Numbered from the stretch's first letter, positions 47,307 through 60,134 are shown. The stretch is 64,000 bases of DNA from Argopecten irradians (GCF_041381155.1 NC_091143.1:34958679-35022678), one strand, 5' to 3'. Notes: generated by a model from the letters alone, not told the origin. Translations and numbers: made by a program.

Positions 47307-48265
47307 GATTAGTTCCACCTTTCGGCGATTGAAGCGTCACAAAGTTCACGTCTAAATATGACGTCATAATCACCGGAAGGTGGGACTAACACCCTTATAT
47401 TCCTACGGCCTAATAGTCCGAAGGCCCTTTAGTCCGAAGGCCCAATAGTCCGAAGGCCCGTTAGTCCGAAAATCAGTAAATATTGTAAAATATATAGTTG
47501 TTAAAATTAACGTATAGTTGTATTTTCACGAAAACATTTTTTCTACACTGCTGATCTGACAATTTCTATGGAAGTCAAGTTGTCATTCCTCATGGAGCAT
47601 TGCAAGGTCAAAATTACATCAAAATATAAAAAGATAATAATAAAAAAAGTTGATATGTTGTATTTTATGATATATCTCACAAGCATACGTTCTATGAATT
47701 ATCTTACGAACATACAAGCTTTAAGATGTCCGATTGTAAGCCTTATGTACACTGTAATTTGATTGCATTAGGATTAACGTTGCTCCATGAATAAATTATG
47801 TATATAATCAAATCTTACCTGTAAACGTCGTTATATTGTACAATATGTACATGTATTTAAATACTTATTTTTGCGTTTCCTTCCCCTTTGTTTGACTTGT
47901 TATTTATTCTACCCATAATGACGGAAATGGTCCGCATAATGATATTTTAGGGGGAGATGTTAAACCGATTGCATTGTACATATAAAATGCATATACTTTT
48001 TAATATCAGATACGTTTACGTATTTCAAGATTATGCTCTTTTTTAAATTCGCAACATTTCGTTGTTTATTATCATTTTTCATATCAAATATATAGCGTCA
48101 CATACATGTAATTTGCATCGAAAACCGTAATAAACGTTTGTTTCATTTCGAGTACTGTTCGCATATAAATTCTAGTTATAATATCTGATTTCGGACTGTT
48201 GGGCCTTCGGACTAACGGGCCTTAGGGATATAAGGCGGTCACCGATTAGGTGAGACTAATCGACA
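47307..48265. mobile_element. Nested inverted-repeat elements with AGTCCGAAGGCCC ends
   Basis: The inner element (about 47400-48230) has several AGTCCGAAGGCCC units at the left and GGGCCTTCGGACTAACGGGC at the right. It sits beside CGATTAGTTCCACCTTTCGG, its inverse GAAGGTGGGACTAAC, and a third related copy at 48240-48265. Confidence 0.65.
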
Positions 48266-48269
48266 GTAA

Positions 48270-49555
48270 ATCGAACTTCACCTGCGTCGTTTTTGATATA
48301 TCGAAATCGACATATTGTCCATACAGCCTTACTACTGTCATAAATTCGTCAGAAAGTCGTAAAAGATGAGACTCATTAAAACCTCGTTAACTGGAAGTCG
48401 GCGGAACCATGTTTAAAATTTGAATTATATTCGTGTTAAATGTTCTAGAACCAACAAACAATTAAAATTAACCATGGTTTCGATTTCGAGTTAACGAGGT
48501 CCATATTGTTTCAAGTATGTAAAACACAACCATCATTCCTTTTTGTTTTATAACATTTATTATTCAAATTGCGACATATTAATACTATCAGCGTAGACGT
48601 GTTTTTTTTTTAAATTATGCAAATGTAAAAAGTATTGCACAACGCATTACGTATACGATCAACAATATCAAAATATATTTATGTACAATGTAAATATTTG
48701 AACCACCGGTTAACGTTTCTGAAATCAATTAACTAGTGAATTATATATACATGTAGGTACTACCTCTATTATTCCGAAACGCTACACTTATTTTTTCTCT
48801 CTGTAGGCAAAATGTGTAATACTGTCAGTATTACATATATATATAGCATATGGAGAAAATATCTATAGAGCCAAACGCCTGTGGTTTAACTTTGCACATA
48901 GAGCGGCTTTAGAATTAAAAAAAATATATATTAAAATAAATCGGGCTGAACATACATAACCAAGACAGTCAATATTTTGCTTCCTGAAACTTAAAACAAT
49001 ACCTACAATTACCCGTTTTCAAGCCGTATCAGCATTTCATTCATCAACATAATTATCTACTTATGTACAAAGAGTTCAAATATCCATTAATGTAAGAAAA
49101 ATGAGCTAATTAAAATGTTGAATTAACAGATAAAATGATATTCATGATTTTAACTACTATTCACGCTAGAAAAATATCTTAATCAATCAATAGAATGTCT
49201 AGTAAATGTTAAAACATATTGCGCAAAGATAGAAAATAAGTTCCGTGTATTATTAAAATGTATGATGTAAAAACTGTATAAACTGCATTCGCATCTCCAT
49301 ATAATTATTCATTAATTTAGAAATTCGAAAATCATTTTTTTTTCCAAATAGATATACTTCATTGTATATATGCATTGAACGAAAAAAATGATGACAATAA
49401 GATTTGCATATAATAAATTACATATAAATATAATATATATATTTACAACGTTTAAAAACACTATACATAGCACAAATTCACAGGCAAAATACAATATATG
49501 CATATTTGCTTGTCCGTTAATTTCAATAGCGTAGATCAATTATGATTTGTCCATT
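48270..49555. other. foxQ2 3' flank, no gene seen
   Basis: AT-rich sequence, probably containing the foxQ2 3' UTR. A short repeat piece (ATCTATAGAGCCAAACGCCT) at about 48865 also occurs at about 43845. Confidence 0.4.
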
Positions 49556-49561
49556 TTCCAC

Positions 49562-50350
49562 CTACCACGTGACCATGTTCTGTGACATATATGGGTGCGG
49601 AAGGTGGTGTACTTGATGATGCACTTGGTGGTGCATTTCGGGAGGGGAAGTCTGCTGGAAAAATGACGGCGTTGTCGTCGGCGGAGAAATTCCAACATTA
49701 CTTTGCATGCCACTATTACTAAGTCCGTTATGACCGTAAGGGTACGGCATTTTGTTGTATCCAACCGCTGATGACGTCATGGGAACGTAAACCTTACCGC
49801 CGTTAACCCCGGAAAAGGAATCGCCCACTTCTTTCATGCTCTTTCTAGCTCGCCTCCGTGCTTGCCTGCGCCGGAAGTCGCCACGTGAAAAGTCATCAAT
49901 GCATGCTGGGTGAATGGACCAGTAGTTCCCTTTGCCGTTTTCAGACCGCCCTTTCTTGACGAAACATTCATTCAGAGACAAGTTGTGTCGCACACTGTTC
50001 CTCCAAGCCTTATTTGTATTGTTGTAAAAACTGAAATTGTCCATGAAATATTGGTAAATGTCACAAAGAAGCATTTTCCGAGTCGGACAACTTAGAATTG
50101 CCATAGAAATCAAAGCGATGTAGGACTGCGCTGGTTTCGCATCAGAACAGTCTCCAATGCCTGCCTTCATAGATTTCTCCAAGGATAGAAGCACTTTCGC
50201 CATGGATTCTGGATTTTCCGACTCGGATCCGCTCGAGCTGGGGACTGGAGAATGTCGTAGACTGTCCTCGCTACCAAAGCTGTTGTGTCGTGTTCCGTAA
50301 CCATCTTCCTTGCTTGTCAAGTAATCGATGGAAAATGGTTGAGATATCAT
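49562..50350 (-). CDS. foxQ2: FoxQ2-type forkhead transcription factor, intronless
   Basis: A complete 262-codon frame. The forkhead domain covers about residues 72-163: KPAQSYIALISMAILS, the recognition helix WRNSVRHNLSLNECF, wing 1 (KGRSENGKGNYW), and the basic tail GDFRRRQARRRARK that is typical of FoxQ2. The N-terminus carries FSIDYL at residues 6-11, an EH1-like Groucho-binding motif in the position known for lophotrochozoan FoxQ2 proteins. The rest is Ser-rich before the domain and His/Met/Pro-rich after it (QVHHQVHHLPHPYM). Known role: nuclear DNA-binding regulator of anterior/apical organ patterning in larvae. No neighbouring gene is related. The promoter has a TATA box and two CCAAT boxes (separate entry). 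The nearest downstream AATAAA on this strand is at 48556-48561, about 1 kb away, so the 3' end is unsure. Assignment to FoxQ2 rather than another Fox class rests on the domain tail and the EH1 motif. Confidence 0.88.
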   Translation of the reverse strand: MISQPFSIDYLTSKEDGYGTRHNSFGSEDSLRHSPVPSSSGSESENPESMAKVLLSLEKSMKAGIGDCSDAKPAQSYIALISMAILSCPTRKMLLCDIYQYFMDNFSFYNNTNKAWRNSVRHNLSLNECFVKKGRSENGKGNYWSIHPACIDDFSRGDFRRRQARRRARKSMKEVGDSFSGVNGGKVYVPMTSSAVGYNKMPYPYGHNGLSNSGMQSNVGISPPTTTPSFFQQTSPPEMHHQVHHQVHHLPHPYMSQNMVTW

Positions 50351-50523
50351 TTTGAAGTATTATTTTCGGCAGTACAGCGCGGAATCAAGAAGTCTTATTA
50401 GTCAATAGGCCAAACTCGTAACCTCGCAAAAACAATGCAATCGAGTCTTTGCCAAATAATGCTCTAAGACGTTCTTTCTTGTCAGTTCCGTTAGCGGACT
50501 AAAGTGAGAGCGAATAAAAACAT

Positions 50524-50582
50524 ATTTTATACATATTGTGAGATTGTTCTTATTGGATAAGTTCATGCGGCGTTGTGATTGG
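50524..50582 (-). promoter_or_regulatory. foxQ2 core promoter: TATA box and two CCAAT boxes
   Basis: On the minus strand TATAAAAT lies at 50531-50524, with CCAAT at 50556-50552 and 50582-50578, 21 and 47 bp upstream of it. This predicts a start near 50495 and a 5' UTR of about 145 nt. Order and spacing are those of a standard polymerase II promoter. Confidence 0.55.
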
Positions 50583-50599
50583 CTAAGGATATTCACGAC

Positions 50600-51780
50600 T
50601 GCTGTCTTTCAAAACGATCAGATCCCTTTACTTGTAAATACTTTTCAGACGTGTACGTCGCCGCGACATGGGGTCAAACATGGCAAGTGATAATTAGGCG
50701 CTAATAGTGACCTGTCAAAAAACACTCTCAACTACGCTGACCATCTCGGCAAAGCTTGCCTAGATGTCACGATTTGTGAAGGTATTTCATGCGTAGTTTC
50801 GTGCATGTAGTTAAATATTTTTACATTACAAAAAATATTTGAATTAATATCCATAGCAACCGTTGTGACAGACATGTTTAATTCAATATTAGGGGAGAAA
50901 CCCCGAATTTTGGACACTTTACACCTTACCACACTTATATTGTTAATATCTGGGGAATATCGCTGTCGAGCTGGGCTTGACATACAAGTAGTTCTTCTTA
51001 ACGCTTCATTCATCAGTAGATCGATTCATACGTCATTAATAAGGCTTGCATTTTAAAGTAGAATATTAACGCACACCAAGGATGTGTACGTCATGGTACA
51101 TTTATAAAGGACATGCATCATTGCGCATTATTAGTTAATCACATTTCTTTTTCTTCTTTTCTTTCTGTCTTTTAAAGCAATAATCTAAATATCTCGGAAA
51201 TTGCGAAAATTGTTGGGTACTATGTTTAATTTCGAAAAGTATGATTTTCGATTTGCGGTAATATTTCAAACTTGCTCTATATAAATGTATTTCAATACTC
51301 GCCATTATAAAATAAATGCAAATCATTACATTATTTTTTATCTTTAATAGCCACAGGATATCAGATTGAGTTATAGTATTTCTATATACTAGAATATATC
51401 AAACATATTCTTGTATATGTTTGTCATATTTTCAAACATTTCGTTTTGTGAGAATGAAATTGGATTGAAAGACTTGCTATTTGAGCCGAAAATAGGATGT
51501 ATACCCCCTACAATTTGATTGATTTTGGCTTTTTACAAAAATTGATTTTTTTTTAAACACATATATAATACATAATTTAGGCTTTGTTTTCGTGTTTTCT
51601 CTCTCGCTATTGTCCACTAATGAATGACCATTATATGTTAACGAAGGGTGATTTGAGAAGCCGGTATGGCACAAACTGCGTAAAACAAATAAACAAACAC
51701 ACAAACAAACAATCAAAGTAATAAAAAACATGTAGTGACCTAATCCGAATAAACGATAATCCAATGAATACATGATTTCT
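50600..51780. other. foxQ2 upstream region, no second gene
   Basis: Unique-looking AT-rich sequence with no recognised repeat. It is the likely place for proximal foxQ2 control elements. Confidence 0.4.
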
Positions 51781-51814
51781 GACATTCGTGTTTACGTAAC
51801 GCGTGAGATGAATT

Positions 51815-52740
51815 TTGATCGTTTGGCACTCTCTTTCCTTTGTCAGTTTGTCACCTCTCGTCTTTCTTATTTTCCTTTATCTTTCTATTTGTCACTCTCC
51901 TTTCCCTTTCTTCTTTCCTTTATCTGTTTGTCACCTTACTCTTCCTTATTTTTTTCTTTCCTTTTTCTGTTTTTTCACTGTCCTCTCCCTTTTTTCTTCT
52001 TTCTTTTATCTGTTTGTCACTTTCCTCTTCCTTATTTCTTCTTTCCTTTATTAGTTTGTCACCCTCCTCTCCCTTCTTTCTTCTTTCCTTTTTCAGTTTG
52101 TCACCCTCCTCTACTTTTTTCTTCTTTCCTTTATCTGTTTCTCACCCACCTCTCCTTTCTTTTTTCTTTGAATTATCTGTTTGTCAACCTCCTTTCCCTT
52201 TTTTCTTCTTTCCTTTATCTGTTTGTCACTGTCCTCTTCCTTTTTTCTTCTTTCCTTTATCTGTTTGTCAACCTCATCTCCCTTTTTCTTCTTTACTTTA
52301 TCTGTGTGTCTCTTTCCTCTCCCTTATTTTTTCTTTCCTTTATCTGTTTGTCAACCTCCTCTCCCTCCTTTCTTCTTTACTTTATCTGTGTGTCTCTTTC
52401 CTCTCCCTTATTTTTTCTTTCCTTTATCTGTTTGTCAACCTCCTCTCCCTCCTTTCTTCTTTACTTTATCTGTGTGTCTCTTTCCTCTTCCTTATTTTTT
52501 CTTTCCTTTATCTGTTTGTCAACCTCCTCTCCCTTCTTTCTTCTTTCCTTTATCTGTTTGTCACCTTCCGCTCCCTTCTTTCTTCTTTACCACTTTCCTC
52601 TTCCTTATTTTTTCTTTCCTTTATCTGTGTCTCTTTCCTCTCCCTTCTTTCATCTTTACTATCTTTCTACTTGTCACGCTCCTCTCCCTTCTTTCTTCTT
52701 TTCTTTGTCACATTCCTTTTTCTTTTTTTTTCGTCTTTTC
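51815..52740 (+). repeat. Polypyrimidine minisatellite, about 0.95 kb
   Basis: Units of about 40 bp built from CTTTCCTTTATCTGTTTGTC and CTCCTCTCCC. Almost no purines on the plus strand, so all three forward frames stay open for 200-330 codons. These are not genes. Confidence 0.9.
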
Positions 52741-53074
52741 TTTTCCTTTTTACATATTGTTTATTAGGTATCCTTTCCCTAGCTTTCATTTCCTAACTTT
52801 ACACTATATTTTTTTTGAAAATTTAAATAGGTTTTGTTAATGGTTTTAGCTATATATTATAATATGAGATAGAAAATTAGGAATGCATTCATGGCGATTT
52901 TTAAACGGGGAAGGGGGATATCGCCCCCCTGGCCCATACCAAAATCCGACAATATTGACATCTATAATGTTTGGAATATTTGTAGAGATTTTCTTACTAA
53001 ATTATTTTAGGGGGACTTTCCCTTTTGAATTGGAAAAACAATATATTTCATCTTTCTTGAAATATGTATATATT

Positions 53075-53076
<2 letters not shown>

Positions 53077-53116
<40 letters not shown>
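53077..53116 (+). repeat. Poly-T run of about 40
   Basis: Uninterrupted T run. Length is likely variable and prone to assembly error. Confidence 0.9.
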
Positions 53117-53120
<4 letters not shown>

Positions 53121-53211
53121 ATTTGCATACAAATGAATAAATGCAACAAAATTTCTCCTTTATTCGGCCCCAAACGTACCAAAAATCACTGATTTGAGTA
53201 TACTCCATTGA

Positions 53212-53380
53212 AAACCCATCCTTGATAATCCGTGGCTGCCGTCATATCCACTCCTGCCAGCCTACACAATCAGACAATATTGATGCCTGATTTCTGAATT
53301 ATTTGAGTTACGTCATGCTTAATGTTCCACTAAACCCATCCTCGATATTCCATCACTGCTGATATCGAGGATGGGTTTTT
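53212..53380. mobile_element. MITE-A-like element with AAACCCATCC ends
   Basis: AAAACCCATCCTTGATA at the left and TATCGAGGATGGGTTTT at the right, with a further inner end near 53335. Confidence 0.55.
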
Positions 53381-53439
53381 TAACACACAGGAGACTGAAA
53401 CTTACACACAGGAGTGACTGTTTTTAAACTTAGTTACAG

Positions 53440-53935
53440 TTAATATCAATTTGGACCCACCAGAGTGCACATAGACAGTTTTTAGACGTTTCAGTGCACA
53501 GGGATCTGACAATTAGTTACAGTTTATATAATTATGGACCCACCTGAGTGCACATAGACGGTTTGTAGACGTTTCAGTGCACATGGATCTGAGAATAGTT
53601 ACAGTTTATATAATTATGGACCCACCTGAGTGCACTTGGACGATTTGTAGACGTTTCGGTGCACAGGGATCTGAGAATTAGTTAGTTTATATAATAATGG
53701 ACCCACCAGAGTGCCCATAGACCATTTTAGACGTTTTAAGGATCCGAATTTTGATCTAAACCCCTGAAACGTCTAAAAATGGTCTATTGGCACTCTGGTG
53801 GGTCCATAATTATATAAACTGTAACTATTTATCAGATCCCTGTGCCCTTAAATGTTTACAAATCGTCCATGGGCACTCTGTGGGGCCCATAATTATATAA
53901 AATGTAATTAATTCTCAGATCCATGACTTTCAGGG
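53440..53935. repeat. MITE-B ends, tandem and inverted array
   Basis: Four direct units of about 85 bp (GACCCACCAGAGTGC, TTAGACGTTT, CACAGGGATCTGA, TTAGTTACAGTTTATATAAT) followed by two inverted ones (CACTCTGGTGGGTCCATAAT). Confidence 0.8.
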
Positions 53936-54324
53936 ATCTTGCCAAAAATCGGTAAAATTGGTATTCAATCTAATAATAATAAGCTGACGATACAGAGAGC
54001 GACATAGAAGTTCTAATTTTAATTAGATTGAATTGGTATTCTACATATATCGAGAATGGATCGAGGAAAGCCCGCCGGGACAAATACCTTCAGTTTTGCG
54101 ATGAAATATAACGGAGAATATAACGACTGTGATAGTAGCCTCTAGAGTATCAAAGATGTTGAATATATAGTTATAAAAAAAAAAAAAAAAATAACGTAAA
54201 CATTTATCTTTATTTATCGGTCTCGGGAAATATCTCCTTTCTCAGGTTTAACAATTCCTCGTATTAACCTACAAAAAGTCAATGTTTTTACAATGATACG
54301 ATCTATATTATAAACAGCCAGAAT

Positions 54325-54412
54325 CAACAGATTTAGATGGTGGAGGAAAGCCGGAATGCTCAAAGAAAAACCACCGACCAGCGGCCGTCAGTACCTTCTG
54401 GAAATCACGTGT
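54325..54412 (-). mobile_element. SINE fragment of the 41.1-kb family
   Basis: GATGGTGGAGGAAAGCCGGA and GAAAAACCACCGACCAGCGG on the plus strand. Confidence 0.65.
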
Positions 54413-55129
54413 ATGCTCGCAGAAGATATATAGGGTCGGTAGAAGAAGAGAGGGTCGGAAAAATGAGGTTCACGAGTATTTGAATATAATTATAATTTGC
54501 GAAAATGAATTAACACGATAATGTTTCAACTACAAATACAATAGAAATTTTATATGAAATTGGCGGTATTAAATCGTTATGAAAAAGGTCGTTTTGAATG
54601 GAAAGAAGGAAATAATTCTCCTTGGATATAAGTTCAAAAAAGGAATCCGTGACAAACAAGAAATGTAGCAAAACTCTGTAAACATGTTGCTGTTCGCGTA
54701 GGTTCTCCACATGACGTGGACTCAGGGAGCGTTTAAAAACATATTTACCCTTGTAGGTTTCACAGTTTGAAAATGTATTTGTAATAAACAAATCATAGGA
54801 ATAAATAACCGGTTGTTTACCCCCCAGTAAGGGTCGTGTTTATAGAACTTAAGTGAAATGTCCGTATCCAGAAAATCTGTTATTTCACGTTGAAACTGGA
54901 TGACAAGAATTAAGAACGCCACAGGGACCTGACACGAAAATTCAACCAACAGTCAATATTATATATTCGACCCAAATCAATGTGATAACGCCCATATTAT
55001 AAAGAATTGTTTCAGAAAATCAGTGAATACAAATGATAATTTAAGAATAAACATTGATTTTCGATTTTATTAGATAAGGATCGGTATTCTATGATATCCC
55101 CGATAATAAGGACCCATATTCAATAGACT

Positions 55130-55860
55130 TTAAAATAAGGTAGGCTAAAATAGAAATTTAAATCCTTAGTTAAAATAAGGAATCTTCCAGTCAGAGATTA
55201 CATCAATGTTGAAATAAAGAATATCATGTCTACTAAAATAAGGATGCTATGCAATAGACGTTATATTATAAGTAAAATAAGGAATATCATGTCAGCTAAA
55301 TAAGGATTCTATACCATAGATTACATTACAAGTAAAATAAGGAATATCATGTCAGCTAAATAAGGATGCTATGCCATAGATTACATTACAAGTAAAATAA
55401 GGAATATCATGTCAGCTAAATAAGGATTCTATACCATAGATTACATTACAAGTAAAATAAGGAATATCATGTCAGCTAAATAAGGATGCTATGCCATAGA
55501 TTACATTACAAGTAAAATAAGGAATATCATGTCAGCTAAATAAGGATGCTATGCCATAGATTACATTACAAGTAAAATAAGGAATATCATGTCAGCTAAA
55601 TAAGGATACTATGCCATAGATTACATTACAATTAAAATAAGGAATATCATGTCAGCTAAATAAGGATGCTATGCCATAGATTACATTACAAGTAAAATAA
55701 GGAATAATCATGTCAGCTAAATAAGGATGCTATGCCATAGATTACATTACAAGTAAAATAAGGAATATCATGTCAGCTAAATAAGGATGCTATGACCATA
55801 GATTACATTACAAGTAAAGTAATGAATATCATGTCAGCTAAAAGGGATCCATATTAAATA
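55130..55860 (+). repeat. 60-bp minisatellite
   Basis: About nine near-identical units (AAGTAAAATAAGGAATATCA, TGTCAGCTAAATAAGGATGC, TATGCCATAGATTACATTAC) with decayed units at both sides. GATTCTATACC and GATGCTATGCC variants alternate in part. Confidence 0.9.
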
Positions 55861-56049
55861 GACATAACAGGTTAAATAAGGCAGTTAAAAAAGCAAATAA
55901 GGATTCTTATTCCACTAATTACATCGCCATTAAAATAAGGATTATCATTTTAACTCACGTAAAAATCGGGTTGACGAAAATACAGTTATAGTTATAAGTA
56001 TGATCATTCGATGATAGGAGTGATCGTTTGAAAATTAAAATTCATTATT

Positions 56050-57130
56050 TAAATTCAAATAAAGTATAATCCATGATGTGAAATAAGGTCATTAAAATAA
56101 GTATAATCAATGATGTGAAATAAGGTCATTTAAATAAGTCTAACCCCATGACGTGAAATAAATATAATCAATGATGTGACATAAGGTCATTAAAATAAGT
56201 ATAATCCATGATGTGAAATAAGTATAATCAATTACGTGAAATAAGGTCATTAAAATAAGTATAATCCATGATGTGAAATAAGTATAATCAATGATGTGAC
56301 ATAAGGTCATTAAAATAAGTATAACTCCATGATGTGAAATAAGGTCATTTAAATAAGTCTAACCCCATGACGTGAAATAAATATAATCAATGATGTGACA
56401 TAAGGTCATTAAAATAAGTATAATCCATGATGTGAAATAAGTATAATCAATTACGTGAAATAAGGTCATTAAAATAAGTATAATCCATGATGTGAAATAA
56501 GTATAATCAATGATGTGACATAAGGTCATTAAAATAAGTATAATCCATGATGTGAAATAAGGTCATTAAAATAAGTATAATCCATGATGTGAAATAAGTA
56601 TAATCAATGATGTGACATAAGGTCATTAAAATAAGTATAATCCATGATGTGAAATAAGGTCATTAAAATAAGTATAATCCATGATGTGAAATAAATATAA
56701 TCAATGATGTGACATAAGGTCATTAAAATAAGTATAATCCATGATGTGAAATAAGGTCATTTAAATAAGTATAATCAATGACGTGAAATAAGGTCATTAA
56801 AATAAGTATAATCCATGATGTGAAATAAATATAATCAATGATGTGACATAAGGTCATTAAAATAAGTCTAACCCCATGACGTGAAATAAATATAATCAAT
56901 GATGTGACATAAGGTCATTAAAATAAGTCTAACCCCATGACGTGAAATAAATATAATCAATGATGTGACATAAGGTCATTAAAATAAGTCTAACCCCATG
57001 ACGTGAAATAAGTATAATCAATGATGTGACATAAGGTCATTAAAATAAGTCTAACCCCATGACGTGAAATAAGTATAATCTATGATGTGAAATAAGGTCA
57101 TTAAAATAAGTATAATCAAACACGTGAAAT
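56050..57130 (+). repeat. 37/60-bp composite minisatellite
   Basis: Built from AATAAGTATAATCCATGATG + TGAAATAAGGTCATTAA and shorter pieces such as ATAATCAATGATGTGACATA, in higher-order groups. It shares the AATAAGG word with the 55-kb array, as does the DNA around both. Confidence 0.9.
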
Positions 57131-57139
57131 AAGCTTAGT

Positions 57140-59490
57140 ATAGATAAGAATAAGGCGTTAAACGAATTGAAATACACATAAATCAAGACTTAAATAAGGT
57201 CATTAACAGAAATCTAGATCTCTAAATCTCTAAAGCTAAAATAAGGATCCTATTACTTAGATCATATTAAAATTGAAATGAAGAAAGGTCATCATTCGAG
57301 GGTTAAAATCAGATCGATAAAATAATAATAATTGTTTAAAACAATTAACTCTTTCAATGAAAATATTAATCATGTTTAGAGATGTTCGCTCATGTCATTT
57401 AGAATGAAGATCGTCATTTCATAGGTCAGATTTAGTAAAAGTTTGTATTACCAAAAGCGACAATTAACATTCAGTACGTTTTGAAAGTTCTATGAAATAC
57501 GGCTCGCTTATCAGGGATATCCTTATCGCCATTTTTTAAATTGTTTTTTAAACTCGATTAAATAATACTTGTAGACGTACGTTCATTTCATTTTCTATAA
57601 TGTACTTATCTAATTTGTTCATATTTACGAAATTTGCACAAATATTTACGCATTCAAAATTGCATATTAAGGTGTTTTTAAGAAAAATCAACAAATATCC
57701 TATGTAAATCTTTTAACGCATATTGCTAATAAAGTAAAAAAAAACCTGTTTAAATGTTAAAAAGGTTTTTTATATGCTTATTTAGTATGTGAAATAAAAA
57801 ATATGTAAACTGTTAAAACATTCCATCAACGAAAACAAGTAAAAAGGCCTTGATATTCAACTCGTATAAAGACGTAAACTTTTTGTTTACGACAAACAAA
57901 AATTAAATTTCCTCTTAGCCCGAATGTACGGAGAATATTTTTAGGTTATTTTAATTTGCTGTTTAAAACAAAATGTTAATTAGAATTTTTTTTCATCAAT
58001 TCCTTTTTATTTTATCTTATTTTATTCCATATGCAAATAGTACTTAGGATCACCATAAACATCGCATTCAATGCCATTTTGCTAAAGTTTTTTCCCCTTG
58101 TGAAACATGAAGCATAACTTGCCACACTACGGAAGAAAATATGACAGTAACGGTGCTTTCCACAATTGCATAATTAACGCCAATTCGTTATTCAATTAAA
58201 TGGTGTGAATTGGATCAAGTGACATATCGGGACGATATGGTCAAGCCTGACTCTCTCCGGACAACCTCGGCCACCGGTCCGACGTGCCAGACTAATTTAC
58301 GTCCCTTTAATTAGCTGATTTACAGTAAGGAAGGCTATTCAATATTCGATCAGAAGAAATCAGTTCGCTGTCACCTGCCAAAGCCACAGAAAGCAATTCT
58401 CACCTGTGCTCAGGTGTGTGGGCTAAAGCTGTAGCCTTACTATGCTGCGTTAGGGTATACGCGTTCACATGGCTACTTTGTAATTTTCTGTTACAAACAA
58501 AACACCTTGTAATTAGCGGACTTTTTGTTATCCAGCACGTGCCCTAATTAATGAATAATACACGTGACGTCAGCATACATTTTGAAAAATTAAATGAATT
58601 AGTTATATGATAGGCACAAATCGTCTCGAATGTTACAATTAGTTTGTTTGCCCTCTTAAAACGCAAGTTATTCATATTAATATGTAACAAATGAAATGCT
58701 GTGTACCATTAATATCTAAGCATTAAACTATCTTCCTATGGCATCTTTGGCATCTATGGTCTATATAGATGCCACAGGAAGATATCTTAATGCTTAAATC
58801 GAACGCTAATGATTTTACATATATATTGTAAATATGTTTTCTCTATACATATTTTTAGAAGAAAAAAAAACAAAACAAAGAAGTAAATGAATTTGGATTT
58901 GTAATATCGATGCGATGACACTTACTGATCAAAATCATCAATGGTTTTCCAATAGTTATATATTTCCCCCACCTCACCCCCTCCAAACCCCAACCCATCC
59001 TTCCGGAGTTACTGGTGATACAAGTCCCGTTTCTTTAATTCCAATTTGTCATTTGTTTGAGCCCTCAAGATTCATCACGATATATACACTGCAAAAATCA
59101 ACAAATGTTAAAGTTAAAATATGATAAGGCACGCAGATATATACATTGTACATTTCCGCTATGTTAGTGTAGTGGGAATTTTTTACTTTTGTTTCAAACA
59201 GTATTTCTTCTTTCTTTTTTCCCATGGACGTGACGATAAACTATCCTAAATTAGATAATTCTTTATTATTTCTTGTTTTCACTGGTTGAATAAATTTGGC
59301 CATGATTATATTTGTTTTTGATAGTATGTATATATCAAGAAAGCGGTTTTAATATCTGAATACTGATTACATGCAATTATAAAATGTTATCGTCTACAAT
59401 ATCACCCTTACCACAACGAATACATTATCTATTTTATCTTTCTGTATTTCTATTCTACCAATTTCTAAATCTAAAATATGAAAGGATTAT
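57140..59490. other. No gene seen; one GC-richer island and a hairpin
   Basis: AT-rich. 58205-58480 is GC-richer and unique, with homeodomain-type TTTAATTAG. At 58717-58797 TAAGCATTAAACTATCTTCC pairs with GGAAGATATCTTAATGCTTA. Confidence 0.4.
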
Positions 59491-59500
59491 CTAACCTTAA

Positions 59501-59856
59501 AGATGCTCCACCGCCGACAGAGCATAAATGATTTTCATCATTTGAACAATAATTGGTGTTTAATCGTGTATATAATAGTATAATTAACACAAAAAAACAA
59601 TATATAATAATTTATTTTACATTTGGTGCATGCGCATTCAGTAGTTCATTCCATATAGGATATAGCGGTACGGAATTTTTTCGGGATGCAATTAATTATT
59701 TTTCATATTTTTAACTTGAAGTAAAATTAGATGCTCAAACTTTTCAATGGTGGTAATGGTGTAAAGTAAGTAACTTTTGTAACTGAAGAAAAATACTTAA
59801 TCGTCTGCTCCTGTTTTTAATAGTGAAAAAATACAATTTTTCAGCGTCGGAGCATC
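59501..59856 (+). mobile_element. MITE-E, reference copy
   Basis: 356 bp between TTAA sites (59497-59500 and 59857-59860). Starts AGATGCTCCACCGCCGACAG and ends GCGTCGGAGCATC. No long frame. Confidence 0.85.
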
Positions 59857-60134
59857 TTAACAATTTCTTTGATATGGTGTAGATACTGTTACAAACATAC
59901 TCCGAAACTTGCACCTCTGTGTAATGACAATTTCAATATACTTTGCAGCGTGTATAAAGACCACTTGGCTACAGAGACCACTTTTCGCATTGGTCCTTAT
60001 CGATAGGTTCGACTGTACTCCGAAACTCAGGGAAATATCTTAAGACTTCCGTGGACTGTCGTTTTGCCCTCGCGTTTGTATAAACGTGACTTTTACATAA
60101 TTTAAAGTTTCCAAATTAACACATTTAAATCAAC

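Noticed and set aside
51772-52840. Three overlapping long frames (219-331 codons) rich in Phe, Leu, Ser and Cys
   Set aside because: They arise because a pyrimidine-only tandem repeat contains almost no stop codons in any forward frame.
58190-58320. Open frame of about 45 codons in a GC-richer island
   Set aside because: No ATG context, no splice signals and no recognisable protein; kept only as a possible control element.
59930-60070. Exon-like segment after tactttgcag
   Set aside because: It contains the TATAAAGACCACTTGG / GAGACCACTTTT pattern of a dispersed repeat, and stops soon follow.
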